DNA of 46,542 bases from an archaeon (GTDB taxonomy: Archaea; Thermoproteota; Thermoprotei_A; Marsarchaeales; Marsarchaeaceae), in contig JAKAWJ010000012.1 of assembly GCA_021817005.1 (NCBI GenBank), positions 1 to 46,542 on the forward strand, read 5' to 3'. The translations under genes were made by a program, and so were the position numbers. Of this stretch, positions 25,612 through 33,805 are shown in pieces (position 1 is the first letter of the stretch; every line of letters begins with the position of its first letter). The notes beneath the pieces were generated by a model. That model saw nothing but the letters and a program-made list of their open reading frames with translations. It was not told where the DNA came from and did no database searches.

Positions 25612-26538
25612 TTGAGCAGAGCTACTAATCAACCGCAAATAGTTATACTTGACCCAATCAGTCTCGAAGCTGTAGATAAATTACGAAAATCCTTCGAAGT
25701 GGTCGACCTAAGCTCACGCCAAAGAGCTGAGCAGCTTCAAGCTCTCGCGACAGCTGACTGCATTATAGTCAGGAGCAGAACAAAGGTAAATCGGGAACTC
25801 TTTGATGGGGCACCAAAACTCAAAGTGGTGGCAAGGGCTGGAGTAGGGCTCGATAATGTGGACACAAAGGAAGCCGAGAGTCGCTCAATTCGCGTCCTTA
25901 GCACGCCGCACGCGCCAACGACGAGCGTTGCAGAGCTCGTATTAGGATTCATGATAGCCCTTGCCAGGGGAATAGGTAAGGGTGACAGGGGAATCAGGAA
26001 CGGCAGGTGGCTGAAATCAGAGCTGGAAGGGTCGGAGCTATTTGGCAAGGTTCTGGGCGTCATCGGCTACGGGAGAATTGGTTCAGCTGTGGGCAAACTG
26101 GGGAGCTGCCTGGAAATGAGGCCGCTTGGCTGGGATATTCTTGGCCCGAAAGTCGTAACCGCGCCAGCCACGTATACGGAAGTTAACGATATGCTGGGGC
26201 AGGCAGATTTTATCACGCTCCACGTACCGCTAACTGATGAAACCCGGAGGATGGTGAACGCCAGATTTCTGGGCAAAATGAAGAAGACAGCGTATATCGT
26301 CAACGCGAGCAGAGGAGAAGTTGTTGACGAAGACGCGCTTTACGACGCTCTCAAAAATGGAACGATAGCGGGCGCCGCGCTGGACGTTTTCGCCTCAGAA
26401 CCCTACACCGGCAGGCTCAGAGAATTGGATAATGTAATCCTTACACCCCATGTCGGTGCCAGCACACAAGAAGCGCAACGCAGATCCGCGTCAGACCTTG
26501 CAGAGCAAATAGAACGCTGGTTCGAAGGTTCACGCTGA
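25612..26538 (+). CDS. serA: D-3-phosphoglycerate dehydrogenase
   Basis: SerA oxidises 3-phosphoglycerate to 3-phosphohydroxypyruvate with NAD, the first step of serine synthesis. The NAD fold has GVIGYGRIGSAVG. The catalytic triad is visible as Arg in NASRGE, Glu in FASEP and His in TPHVGAST. At 308 residues it is the short form without the C-terminal ACT domain, so feedback by serine through ACT is not expected. It starts at TTG 25612 behind AAGGA, and its stop touches the start codon of the next gene. Other 2-hydroxyacid dehydrogenases look similar, but the operon supports SerA. Confidence 0.88.
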   Translation: MSRATNQPQIVILDPISLEAVDKLRKSFEVVDLSSRQRAEQLQALATADCIIVRSRTKVNRELFDGAPKLKVVARAGVGLDNVDTKEAESRSIRVLSTPHAPTTSVAELVLGFMIALARGIGKGDRGIRNGRWLKSELEGSELFGKVLGVIGYGRIGSAVGKLGSCLEMRPLGWDILGPKVVTAPATYTEVNDMLGQADFITLHVPLTDETRRMVNARFLGKMKKTAYIVNASRGEVVDEDALYDALKNGTIAGAALDVFASEPYTGRLRELDNVILTPHVGASTQEAQRRSASDLAEQIERWFEGSR

Positions 26539-27339
26539 TTGCCAATCCGGTTCGGCGTAGACACTACTTCAGGGAGAATTGATTTCAGCCTGGCGCTTGT
26601 TTCCCCTCAGAGGCTCCGTCCACACGAGGCTGTGATTCCTAGGGAAGTTAGAAAACTCACGAAGAGCCTCACTGACCTCAAAATCCAACACGACCCCATC
26701 ATTGTCGATGAGGACACCCTGACAGTTCTAGATGGAATGCATAGGCTCGCGGCCACAAAAGCACTCGGCATTCGCAACGTGTTGTGCATGACCATTGACT
26801 ACCTGAACCCCGCAATCAGGGTCGACACGTGGAACAGGCAGTTCAGGGGTAGTCCCAAGGTTGTGGCAGAGCTTGTCAGTCGATTGTCTGACCGAAAGCT
26901 GCCAACGCTCAAGGTTGTTACCGCCAAGCAGACTGAGACAATCGTTGGAGAGGACATGGACGCGCTCGACAGCTGCAAATCGTTCACCAAATTCATAAAG
27001 GAAGTCGAGAAACAACTTGGCCCAGAGACCATCACCGCAAGTCGGATTCCTGTCCAAGGGTCATTCATTTTGGTCCCACCACTTGTCTCAAAGGAGGATA
27101 TCATCAATTTGGCCCAAATAGGCACTGTCCTACCTCCGAAATCGACACGACATGTTTTTCCTGTCCGGGTGCTCACGGCTTCTGTTCCGCTCAATCTCAT
27201 GAATTCGAGACTGGACCCCGCCGAACTCAATTCGGCCCTAGCGGCATACTTTAGGAAACACGATGTCGTAGTAGGGTCGGGGGGGCTCGAATACGGAGGC
27301 AGAAAATATGAGGAAGAAAAACTTTTCTTCTTCGCCTGA
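26539..27339 (+). CDS. serK: SerK-like free serine kinase (ParB/sulfiredoxin fold)
   Basis: SerK of Thermococcus phosphorylates free L-serine to O-phosphoserine with ADP. This protein keeps the hallmarks I recall from that enzyme: R/K-P-H-E at residues 27-30 with the catalytic Glu at position 30, the D-G-x-H-R motif (VLDGMHRLAA, D65 and H68), and S-T-R-H near the end (202-205, in PPKSTRHVFP). A C-terminal extension of about 55 residues is not in the Thermococcus protein. It begins with TTG directly after the serA stop, so the genes are coupled. The alternative is a ParB-like nuclease, which the serine operon makes less likely. Confidence 0.8.
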   Translation: MPIRFGVDTTSGRIDFSLALVSPQRLRPHEAVIPREVRKLTKSLTDLKIQHDPIIVDEDTLTVLDGMHRLAATKALGIRNVLCMTIDYLNPAIRVDTWNRQFRGSPKVVAELVSRLSDRKLPTLKVVTAKQTETIVGEDMDALDSCKSFTKFIKEVEKQLGPETITASRIPVQGSFILVPPLVSKEDIINLAQIGTVLPPKSTRHVFPVRVLTASVPLNLMNSRLDPAELNSALAAYFRKHDVVVGSGGLEYGGRKYEEEKLFFFA

Positions 27340-28807
27340 GCGAAAACCCTACTTAATCACTATACGCGCGGATCGGCACGCAGAAGTGGGCACGCCGCCC
27401 TTTCTTAAACTGGAACAGGCAATTTCTGCAGGCGTTGATGGAATACACCTGCTGGCAGAGCACTTTGATGAGCATCTGGGAAAGGCGCAACTCATTCTCG
27501 AGGGACCGAAAGACAGGGTGATCACAGAAGCAAATCAAATTGCAACTCGATTGGAATCATTCCGAGGAAAGCTTGAGTTCACTGGTCCTTCGAAAGTCGA
27601 AGAATACAGAAGCGGAGTCAATCTTCTCACTTCGGGATTGGCACGGCTCTACACAAGAATGCAAAAGCCCGAGTATGCAGTTGCCGGGCTGGTCGCCGAG
27701 AGAGGAAAAATTGATGCAGATGATGTCCCGCATGAGCTTGAACGTCTAGGAGTAGAGCTTCCGTTTGGGTCAATTGAGCGGGCCATAGCTTCTGACCTGA
27801 TTCGGCGTTCGGGGGCCAAGCTAATCCCAACCTCCAAGTCTCTGCATGAAATGAACTTGATCATCTCAGAAAGGGACCCAATCATCGATTTTCAGCTGCA
27901 TGCCGGCCAGAAAGTCCATGTGATCTATAGGGATGGCACAATTTCCAAGTTCGATCCACTCCGAACCATCGAATCCCTCATCAAAGCAGGAGTGGGGGCC
28001 CCCACGGCTATGCGGATTATCAAGAGGCTCTTACAAATCCTAGAAACAATCAAGCCCAAATATATCGGAGCGGATGAGATATCTGAATTCGTAAGTTCAG
28101 AGCTCCTTGAAGCGGACCCGCCTGGAACGCTACAGGATAGATACCTAAAGTACTCATCTGGAAGCAATTTGCTCATGAACGGAAAGCCGGTTACAAGAAA
28201 CTCAATCAGGTCAATTGTTGAAACCCACTGCAGAAAGCTGGGTCTAGTTCTAACTTCGGGACATGAGAAGGAGATCGCAGATGACATTCTTGATTCTCTA
28301 AAGTTGCTTGCCTCCGGTGTGCCAGAAGAGACGTTCGACATTGATATGCAAGTAGTCGCACGCCTTGTAGGCCATAGGATTGAGGGGATTTCTGGAGTGC
28401 AGCTAGTGCGGGATGTCGGTCTATCGCGGGCCATTTCTGAGCTCTACAGACGAGCAAAGAATGCCGCTAGAATCGGAGTTGCACTGAGCCAACAAAGCAG
28501 AGACCAAGTTCTTCCAGAGAGCCTTGAGCGGGGACAAATTATGCGAGCATGCTCGTGGTTTCTCCAAGCCGAGCTCCTATCTGTCAGAAGGTGCCCATCT
28601 GGAAGGGTCATTCAGGACGCCACCAAAGTCATTTCTGAACTGACGGGAGGCGCAAAGCGTGAGCGTCAGGTCAAGGCGCTTTGCAGGGACATAGTAAGCA
28701 TCCTGTCAAAACAACAGGTTGACTGGAATTCGGTAAACAGACTGTTCAGATTCGTGATTTCGCTCAGTAGTTCTCCTCCACGTATTGCAACCAGCCGGAA
28801 TAGGTAA
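27308..28807 (+). CDS. Large ATP-cone domain protein of unknown function
   Basis: The 499-residue protein overlaps serK by 32 bases. Residues 201-275 form a recognisable ATP-cone: VHVIYRDGTISKFD, then TIESLIKAGVGAPTAMRII, then IGADEISEFVSSELLE. Residues 283-350 repeat the plan more weakly (NGKPVTRNSIRSIVETHC). The first 190 residues have an alpha/beta start (YLITIRADRHAEVG) and a short basic winged-helix-like part, unlike any enzyme I know. The C-terminal 140 residues are helical and cysteine-bearing. ATP-cones sense ATP/dATP in ribonucleotide reductase and its repressor NrdR. I infer a nucleotide-responsive regulator or partner of the serine operon; its chemistry is unknown. Confidence 0.72.
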   Translation: MRKKNFSSSPERKPYLITIRADRHAEVGTPPFLKLEQAISAGVDGIHLLAEHFDEHLGKAQLILEGPKDRVITEANQIATRLESFRGKLEFTGPSKVEEYRSGVNLLTSGLARLYTRMQKPEYAVAGLVAERGKIDADDVPHELERLGVELPFGSIERAIASDLIRRSGAKLIPTSKSLHEMNLIISERDPIIDFQLHAGQKVHVIYRDGTISKFDPLRTIESLIKAGVGAPTAMRIIKRLLQILETIKPKYIGADEISEFVSSELLEADPPGTLQDRYLKYSSGSNLLMNGKPVTRNSIRSIVETHCRKLGLVLTSGHEKEIADDILDSLKLLASGVPEETFDIDMQVVARLVGHRIEGISGVQLVRDVGLSRAISELYRRAKNAARIGVALSQQSRDQVLPESLERGQIMRACSWFLQAELLSVRRCPSGRVIQDATKVISELTGGAKRERQVKALCRDIVSILSKQQVDWNSVNRLFRFVISLSSSPPRIATSRNR

Positions 28808-29063
28808 GGCTCGCCTCTTCGAAATCTTTTTCATAAGACACCCCCCCTGTTTCCACCTTGATAGAGTCAAAGATCAGCGTACCGCCACTCAATCTCCCAT
28901 GCATCACAACTAGAGTTGTCTCGCCGCCGGAATGGGCTTCTGCCTCAGGAAAGTTGGGAACGAAGACCAACTCGACCTCGTCGCCAAGCTTCGTCAGCTG
29001 ATAAAGTGGATTGCGTTCAACATACCTGACCAGCTTGGTATAGTTAACTTGAAGGGAAGCCAT
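28764..29063 (-). CDS. Hypothetical protein downstream of alaX
   Basis: This 99-residue protein is not recognised. It is predicted mostly beta: VELVFVPNFPEAE, ETTLVVMHGRLSGGTLIFDSI and SYEKDFEEASLTYSGWLQYV. It follows alaX by 20 bases on the same strand and overlaps the end of the convergent ATP-cone gene by 44 bases. The start ATG has GGGAAG upstream. No catalytic or membrane motif is seen. Confidence 0.65.
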   Translation of the reverse strand: MASLQVNYTKLVRYVERNPLYQLTKLGDEVELVFVPNFPEAEAHSGGETTLVVMHGRLSGGTLIFDSIKVETGGVSYEKDFEEASLTYSGWLQYVEENY

Positions 29064-29083
29064 TAGCCGCTGCCCGCCCCCAC

Positions 29084-29800
29084 CTAATTCGAAGGGAGCA
29101 CCAGCTCTATCCTCTTGTTGTTCTTTCCTTTGTTTTCAAGTTTAGAAAACGTAATTCTGCCAACTTCCGATGTCTTCGCCACATGGGTTCCTCCATCAAA
29201 CTGCGAGTCGTAGCCTTCAATCTCGATTACCCTGAAAATCTGAGTATCAGGATAGTGGGATGGGTCAACTCGCACTAAATTGGGATTCTTGATGGCTTCT
29301 TCTCTCGGGACAAATCGAACTTTGATATCATAAGAAGATTCGACCACCCGGTTCGATTCCTCTTCAAGAGCTGTCGCCTTTGGGCGGTCAAAACCTTCGA
29401 TATTGAGATCTACACGCGCATGGTCGGGGTATATCTGTCCACCTGTAATCTTCGCTCCAAACAATTTCAGCGCTGCGCCAGAAACCACATGGACGGCCGA
29501 GTGATAGCGCATGTATGAGTACCGTAACTGCCAGTCTAGCAGGCAGTGAATCTCGGCACCAAGCTCCAAAACACCACCGCTCACTCTGTGGACAACTTCC
29601 CCTTCACTATTCTTCTTGACCTCGACGACCTCTAGGTCGCCGGAGCCAACCCGAATCATGCCTCGGTCGTTCGGTTGACCTCCGCCCCCTGGGTAAAATG
29701 CGGTTCTATCAAGGATGTACCATCCCTCAGAATCTAGCGCCTCGACCCGGGCGTCGAACTCCTTCACATAAGAATCCGTTTCATAGATCTTCTGGCCCAT
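29084..29800 (-). CDS. alaX: Alanyl-tRNA editing protein AlaX (medium form)
   Basis: AlaX hydrolyses serine or glycine wrongly attached to tRNA-Ala. The N-terminal beta barrel has FYPGGGGQPNDRG. The zinc site has H100 and H104 in YHSAVHVVSG and H206 in DGGTHVAKTSEVG. The position before GGTHV is Asp (D202), where many AlaX and AlaRS proteins have Cys. The TGGQ motif (119-122) is present. The length of 238 is that of AlaX-M. It is the first gene of a two-gene unit. Confidence 0.9.
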   Translation of the reverse strand: MGQKIYETDSYVKEFDARVEALDSEGWYILDRTAFYPGGGGQPNDRGMIRVGSGDLEVVEVKKNSEGEVVHRVSGGVLELGAEIHCLLDWQLRYSYMRYHSAVHVVSGAALKLFGAKITGGQIYPDHARVDLNIEGFDRPKATALEEESNRVVESSYDIKVRFVPREEAIKNPNLVRVDPSHYPDTQIFRVIEIEGYDSQFDGGTHVAKTSEVGRITFSKLENKGKNNKRIELVLPSN

Positions 29801-30029
29801 TAGGTTAGCACACTCAGGCGCGCAAATTAAGCGTGACCTTACATTAATGCCGTTGTAAGTTCATCTGCTAACTAAAGCCTTTGACAGTAGCCCATTAACC
29901 CGAATAGTCGCTGTTCCGGGGTATTTGCAATGATGTTCCTGGCCCCGACGCTTATTCAGGTATACGCAGCTGTTCGGGCAACGCGGTCACAAACGCGGGT
30001 ATCATTCCAGTACCTAGGCTTCCGCGGGG

Positions 30030-30437
30030 TCAACACTCCGAATGTCCTTGTGGGCATTCACGAGGTCGGCCAGTGGCGTCATAGATTGCGCTCGCCACCT
30101 TTGGCGGGATAGCGTATTCGAATGAATGAGTCGCCCCGCAGGCTCCCTTTCCATATCCATAAGAGGTGAGTATGGTCTCTAGAGCGAGATGAACCGCTCT
30201 GAGCCTTTCAAGAGTTCGTCGGCCCTTGGTGCTCAGCGATATCATCCCTCGTCGGTTTATAACCATCCCTTTCACACTAAGATGCTTCACTTCTTCATGT
30301 GCACTGGGAGTGGACACTCCCAAGGAAGCCGCAAGGTCCTTCAGCCTCACTCCTGCCGGGCTTGATGTCTTCAGTGCAGTTAGGTACCTGTATTCTCGCT
30401 CGCTCAACTCTTCCAATCTATCCACTTCCCTTATCAC
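30030..30437 (-). CDS. DtxR/MntR-family metal-dependent repressor
   Basis: Residues 10-70 form a winged helix with recognition helix VSTPSAHEEVKHLSVKGMV. The metal-binding dimerisation domain follows, with HLALETIL, CGATHSFEYAIPPKVASAIY and the family ending GRPRECPQGH. There is no C-terminal FeoA/SH3 domain, so it is the short form like MntR (135 residues). Its GTG start lies inside the permease gene, overlapping it by 20 bases. I infer that it binds the TTAGGGTTACCCTAA site ahead of the operon when loaded with Fe, Mn, Ni or Co. Confidence 0.88.
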   Translation of the reverse strand: MIREVDRLEELSEREYRYLTALKTSSPAGVRLKDLAASLGVSTPSAHEEVKHLSVKGMVINRRGMISLSTKGRRTLERLRAVHLALETILTSYGYGKGACGATHSFEYAIPPKVASAIYDATGRPRECPQGHSEC

Positions 30438-31389
30438 CTTCTTTCATGAATTTATTATCTTGAATTGAGCTAATACTAGCCGCATTGGCGTTCACGGCGA
30501 GCTCCGACACCTCTTTGAAACTTCTATACATGCTGGTGATTCCGATAGCACCAACAACCCCCACAACGAGCACGAAGGCAACTCCAATCGAGTTCAGATT
30601 CGGCACTGGATTTCCGGTGTTGACTGCAAGCGCATCTATAACCGGAAAGCCCGATATCACCGCCCCAACTAAGGCGAAAGCAAGTCCACCGTAATAGAGC
30701 GTACGAGCCGCGGTTTTCCTTCCGACGAATTTTATCTGGTCTACACTCATCTTCTTTACTTTCATGATGTTCGCGAACACTGATCCCAAAATCACCTGCA
30801 TCGTCATGGTGCCAATCCCAAAAAAGAGGCCGGGTAACGGCGCAAACAGAAGGCTTGGCATTTGGGGGGCGAGTACAAAGGTTATGATGGTCGCGTATGC
30901 GCCGAACCCCCACCCCGCAATCAATCCATGAATTGTCGCCATTTTCAGAGGCACTGGCTTTGGACCGGCTTCGTGAGGCTCTACGCGACCCAGCATCTCT
31001 GAATGGTGTTCCCTGCCCCCCAGAATACGATCGATTGGAAGGTGGAAATACCTTCCCTTTAAAATATACGACCCTGCGATGAACATCACTACACCAACCA
31101 CTATATAGACCGGACCATCAAGATTATACTCTTTGTAAACTGCGGCCAGGCCAAGAAAACCTAATGTGGTAAGGATTGCCCGCTGAGCCGTGAACCCAGC
31201 CGAAAACATGAAACCAGCCTTCATACCACCTCGACTGCTATAGCTACCCACAGAATAGCTGAATGTTATTGGCCAAGTATGCTCGTCAGGAGTAACACCA
31301 TGTAGTAATCCCAGAATGTATGATATGAATATGATGGAGCTTACTGCAAGTCCACTTCCCGGGCTCAAAATCCCGCCCAAACTAATCAT
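30418..31389 (-). CDS. Predicted metal permease (Ni/Co-transporter-like membrane protein)
   Basis: The 323-residue protein has about eight membrane helices. The first carries GLLHGVTPDEHTWPI, which resembles the H-x-x-x-D-H helix of nickel/cobalt transporters and of UreH/RcnA-like proteins. A second His-bearing helix has ATIHGLIAGWGFGAY, and a loop contains GGREHHSEMLGRVEPHE, a possible metal-collecting loop. Its gene overlaps the DtxR-type repressor, and a DtxR-like operator lies 13-29 bases ahead of its ATG. Import or export, and the metal, cannot be decided. Confidence 0.75.
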   Translation of the reverse strand: MISLGGILSPGSGLAVSSIIFISYILGLLHGVTPDEHTWPITFSYSVGSYSSRGGMKAGFMFSAGFTAQRAILTTLGFLGLAAVYKEYNLDGPVYIVVGVVMFIAGSYILKGRYFHLPIDRILGGREHHSEMLGRVEPHEAGPKPVPLKMATIHGLIAGWGFGAYATIITFVLAPQMPSLLFAPLPGLFFGIGTMTMQVILGSVFANIMKVKKMSVDQIKFVGRKTAARTLYYGGLAFALVGAVISGFPVIDALAVNTGNPVPNLNSIGVAFVLVVGVVGAIGITSMYRSFKEVSELAVNANAASISSIQDNKFMKEGDKGSG

Positions 31390-31401
31390 ACACGATACAG
31401 C

Positions 31402-31418
31402 ATTAGGGTTACCCTAAT
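31402..31418. promoter_or_regulatory. DtxR-type operator (17-bp perfect palindrome)
   Basis: ATTAGGGTTACCCTAAT is perfectly palindromic around the central T and resembles the TTAGG...CCTAA boxes of DtxR/IdeR/SirR regulators. It lies 13 bases upstream of the permease ATG and overlaps the expected TATA/start region. A half-site, ACCCTAAT, recurs at 31432-31439. Autoregulation by the DtxR-type gene of the same operon is inferred. Confidence 0.75.
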
Positions 31419-31439
31419 AAGGATTATGGAGACCCTAAT

Positions 31440-32011
31440 GGCCAGAGAATGTATATTTTTGATAGAAGGTGCTATGCCTTGACTTTGCAAAAACAGGCAA
31501 ATTCAAGTATTCTCCTAACGACAGGTTCGGCCAGATGGCCTCTAATCCTGCCTTCCAGAGCTCAGTAAACGGCGATTTGAGGCGTATCCCAGGCTACTGG
31601 GGTGGTCAAAGCCTCAACCTTTTGCGGCCTTTGCGATTTATTCTTCGCCCTCGGGCGGATTCAAGCAATCTCTCTAGCTCGCTCTAAACCAAGAGTGCAG
31701 TTACAAACGAGGATATACCTGATAACCATCAGCTACTCGCGATGTAGAGAGACAAGATTTCATCATCTGAGCGCCGAACCCGAATGGCGCGCGAAAGCGC
31801 TCAGCCGTACCTTATGATTGATGTCGGCGAGACATCCGGAATGAAGTCAGCAGTAGCATTTGAGCCAAAAAAGGAACCATGCATGGTAATTGAGGCACTT
31901 ATCTCACAACGTAAAAGACTAATGGGCACGCATAGTGGGTGAGGCGGTCGCGGACCACCCCCAGAGCTGGGCGGTTTTAAGACAACCGCTCCAGTATTTT
32001 TAACCGCATCC
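31440..32011. other. Intergenic stretch with a hairpin near its end
   Basis: I see no gene here. Open frames lack promoters and domains. At 31971-31989 the sequence GCGGTT-TTAAGAC-AACCGC forms a six-base-pair hairpin just after the end of the leftward small gene at 32012, and could terminate it. Confidence 0.35.
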
Positions 32012-32194
32012 CTACTCCTTCTTCTCTTCCTTCTTCTCGGCTGACTCTTCCTTGCCCCCTTCGATGCCCTTTTTCAAGCCCTTTCCCAGACCCTTCGTAA
32101 ATCCCCAGCCTTTCTTGAGTCCAGTCCCGACGGCTTCTCCGGCTTTCTCGCCTACAGCCTTTGCCTTTTCTTCACTCTCTTTCTTCTCCGACAC
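32012..32194 (-). CDS. Small Lys/Glu-rich repetitive protein
   Basis: The 60-residue product is low-complexity: charged ends (MSEKKESEEKAKAVGEK and EESAEKKEEKKE) around a Gly/Lys centre with GLKKGWGFTKGLGKGLKKG, an 11-residue-like amphipathic repeat. It resembles LEA-like or other hydrophilic stress peptides. No enzyme motif exists. The clean compositional bias and an ATG with purines upstream favour a real gene, but similar runs can occur by chance. Confidence 0.5.
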   Translation of the reverse strand: MSEKKESEEKAKAVGEKAGEAVGTGLKKGWGFTKGLGKGLKKGIEGGKEESAEKKEEKKE

Positions 32195-33006
32195 TTGTCA
32201 CACCTTACTATCTCCCCGTCGCTCTTCCTTATAAACTGCAGTAAAGCCTGCGAAGGCTTGGTTCTAAGACATTTACGTAGGTTGGCCGTCAACCAGAATA
32301 CATATGAAAGGCACTGAGTTGAAGAGGTGCAGGAGAACTGCTCTCTTGTTCTAATTCTACTAAGATGCACTGCTAGGAAAATCGCTAATGAAGAATCGCT
32401 GCAGTTGGAGCCTTCAGATTGATACTTCCCGTAGGTAAGAGATTACGAACAAACCACCTTGATTAATCTTTTACCGCAACCAGGCACTTGAGACGGATTG
32501 ACACTTGATTCCGTAAGCTCAAAGTGAGGGGGTAGGTGTGAGTTCCCCATCTCTGGTTTCAACGACACCCAACATCCAAGATTGTGGACAAAGTCCCTTT
32601 TACATCGGCTTAGGAAACGCGTATCTCATAACCCCAAATAGAATATTGAAATTAGGCGTTTACGGAACGACCGTGAGAGCCGTCTACCCCCAAGGAGGCG
32701 AATAGAAAAGTCGAAATATGCAGTCACCCTTGTCGGTGCGAATGCCAACGTTCAGTACTGCCGCCTGACATCGCCGAAGTACCCCCGTTACCTCAGCCCT
32801 AGGTCGAGGTCGAAATCTGTTTGAGCGTCTGAACGTGCAAATTGTCCATAACCAAATTCTTTACCCAACATGATGGGACTCCAAGCAGGTAGATCGAGCG
32901 ACCTGAACATAACAGAATAACGTTTTGAGCGACGCCTAATCCGGAAACAATGGTGCGGACCGCCATCAAAATCTTAATCGACAGTTGGCGGAATGCCTCA
33001 CTTAAA
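32195..33006. other. Stretch without recognisable genes
   Basis: About 810 bases without a supported gene. The longest frame (32799-33029, minus, 76 codons) has no domain and no TATA at fitting distance. I see no tRNA, repeat array or transposase motif here. The stretch borders the candidate attachment site at 33007. Confidence 0.35.
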
Positions 33007-33028
33007 GTGCGGTCGCCGGGAACCCGCA
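33007..33028 (-). repeat. Copy of the tRNA-Gly 3' end (candidate attachment site)
   Basis: The plus-strand sequence GTGCGGTCGCCGGGA at 33007-33021 is identical to 35990-36004, the 3' end of the tRNA gene including its discriminator position. A further GAACCC follows in both once a gap of about four or five bases in the T-loop is allowed. Both copies have the same orientation, as expected for att sites that flank an element integrated at a tRNA 3' end. Confidence 0.55.
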
Positions 33029-33324
33029 TCCGCGCTACGGTTCTCTTCCTCTGTTTTATCAGAGGAAGTCATTACGAAAGTAGTCCTGGCTGAACGATAC
33101 ATATGCCACGATTTTGGACTTGGGTCGCTTAGCAAGCAACACTGCGGAGGTCTATGGTGACTTTGACGATGTAGCGTTCAAATCTCACCGGCCCCAACAG
33201 ATTGGAACCAACTTTAATGACACATATCGAGAAATCCTTGCCTTGAAATTAGCGGGGCAAGGTCCTGCCTTCGTCGCCATCATCATCAAGTAGGTCGTAG
33301 TCCCGGTCCATGTCCTCACTGAAC

Positions 33325-33696
33325 TCATTCTCTGGCTTCGTGGGTCTTTATCTCGGTTCTGACGAGCTTCTTGATTAAGGAGACGGGAATCGGCCTGTGA
33401 AGCGGAAGGTGCAAAGCTGACTTTGTACTCTTGAACTCTACCACCTCCTCAGAGTTTTCCTCGAAGACGTGAGGGCGCATGTAGAACGCGACGCTGTCTT
33501 TAATGAGACCGAAGTAGCAGAGTCGTGCGTTGAAGCCCGATTCCCCTTTGAAGCTGTAGAAGGGCATTCCGTAGCTGATGCTCTCGACGGCGTCCGGGGC
33601 GGCCTCCCTGATTGCCGCCCGGAGTTGCCTGAGCTTCGGTCGTACCTCCTCTGGAGCGACTGAAATGTAATCATCGACACTCTTTAAGGACTTCAT
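33325..33696 (-). CDS. DUF1801 family protein (copy A)
   Basis: From ATG 33696 the product has 123 residues and is a YdhG-like/DUF1801 domain: SVDDYISVAPEEVRPKLRQL, then AAPDAVESISYGMPFYSF, then a terminal LHLPLHRPIPVSLIKKLVRTE. Family function is unknown. I rejected the longer frame to 33858 because a GTTTTTATCC box lies 27 bases upstream of ATG 33696, within that extension. It is divergent from a related gene 110 bases away. Confidence 0.82.
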   Translation of the reverse strand: MKSLKSVDDYISVAPEEVRPKLRQLRAAIREAAPDAVESISYGMPFYSFKGESGFNARLCYFGLIKDSVAFYMRPHVFEENSEEVVEFKSTKSALHLPLHRPIPVSLIKKLVRTEIKTHEARE

Positions 33697-33805
33697 GGGT
33701 TCACCGTGCTCGGGGTAGGATAAAAACCGTTCTGCCCCTCCCCTATTTGGCTGGGGGATCATCAGAGGGCTAATTCTTATTGAGAAGTGAAGAAAGGGAG
33801 ACACC

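Noticed and set aside
32799-33029. Seventy-six-codon minus-strand frame that runs through the tRNA-fragment repeat
   Set aside because: No domain, no promoter, and its 5' part lies over the tRNA 3' end copy, so it is most likely chance.
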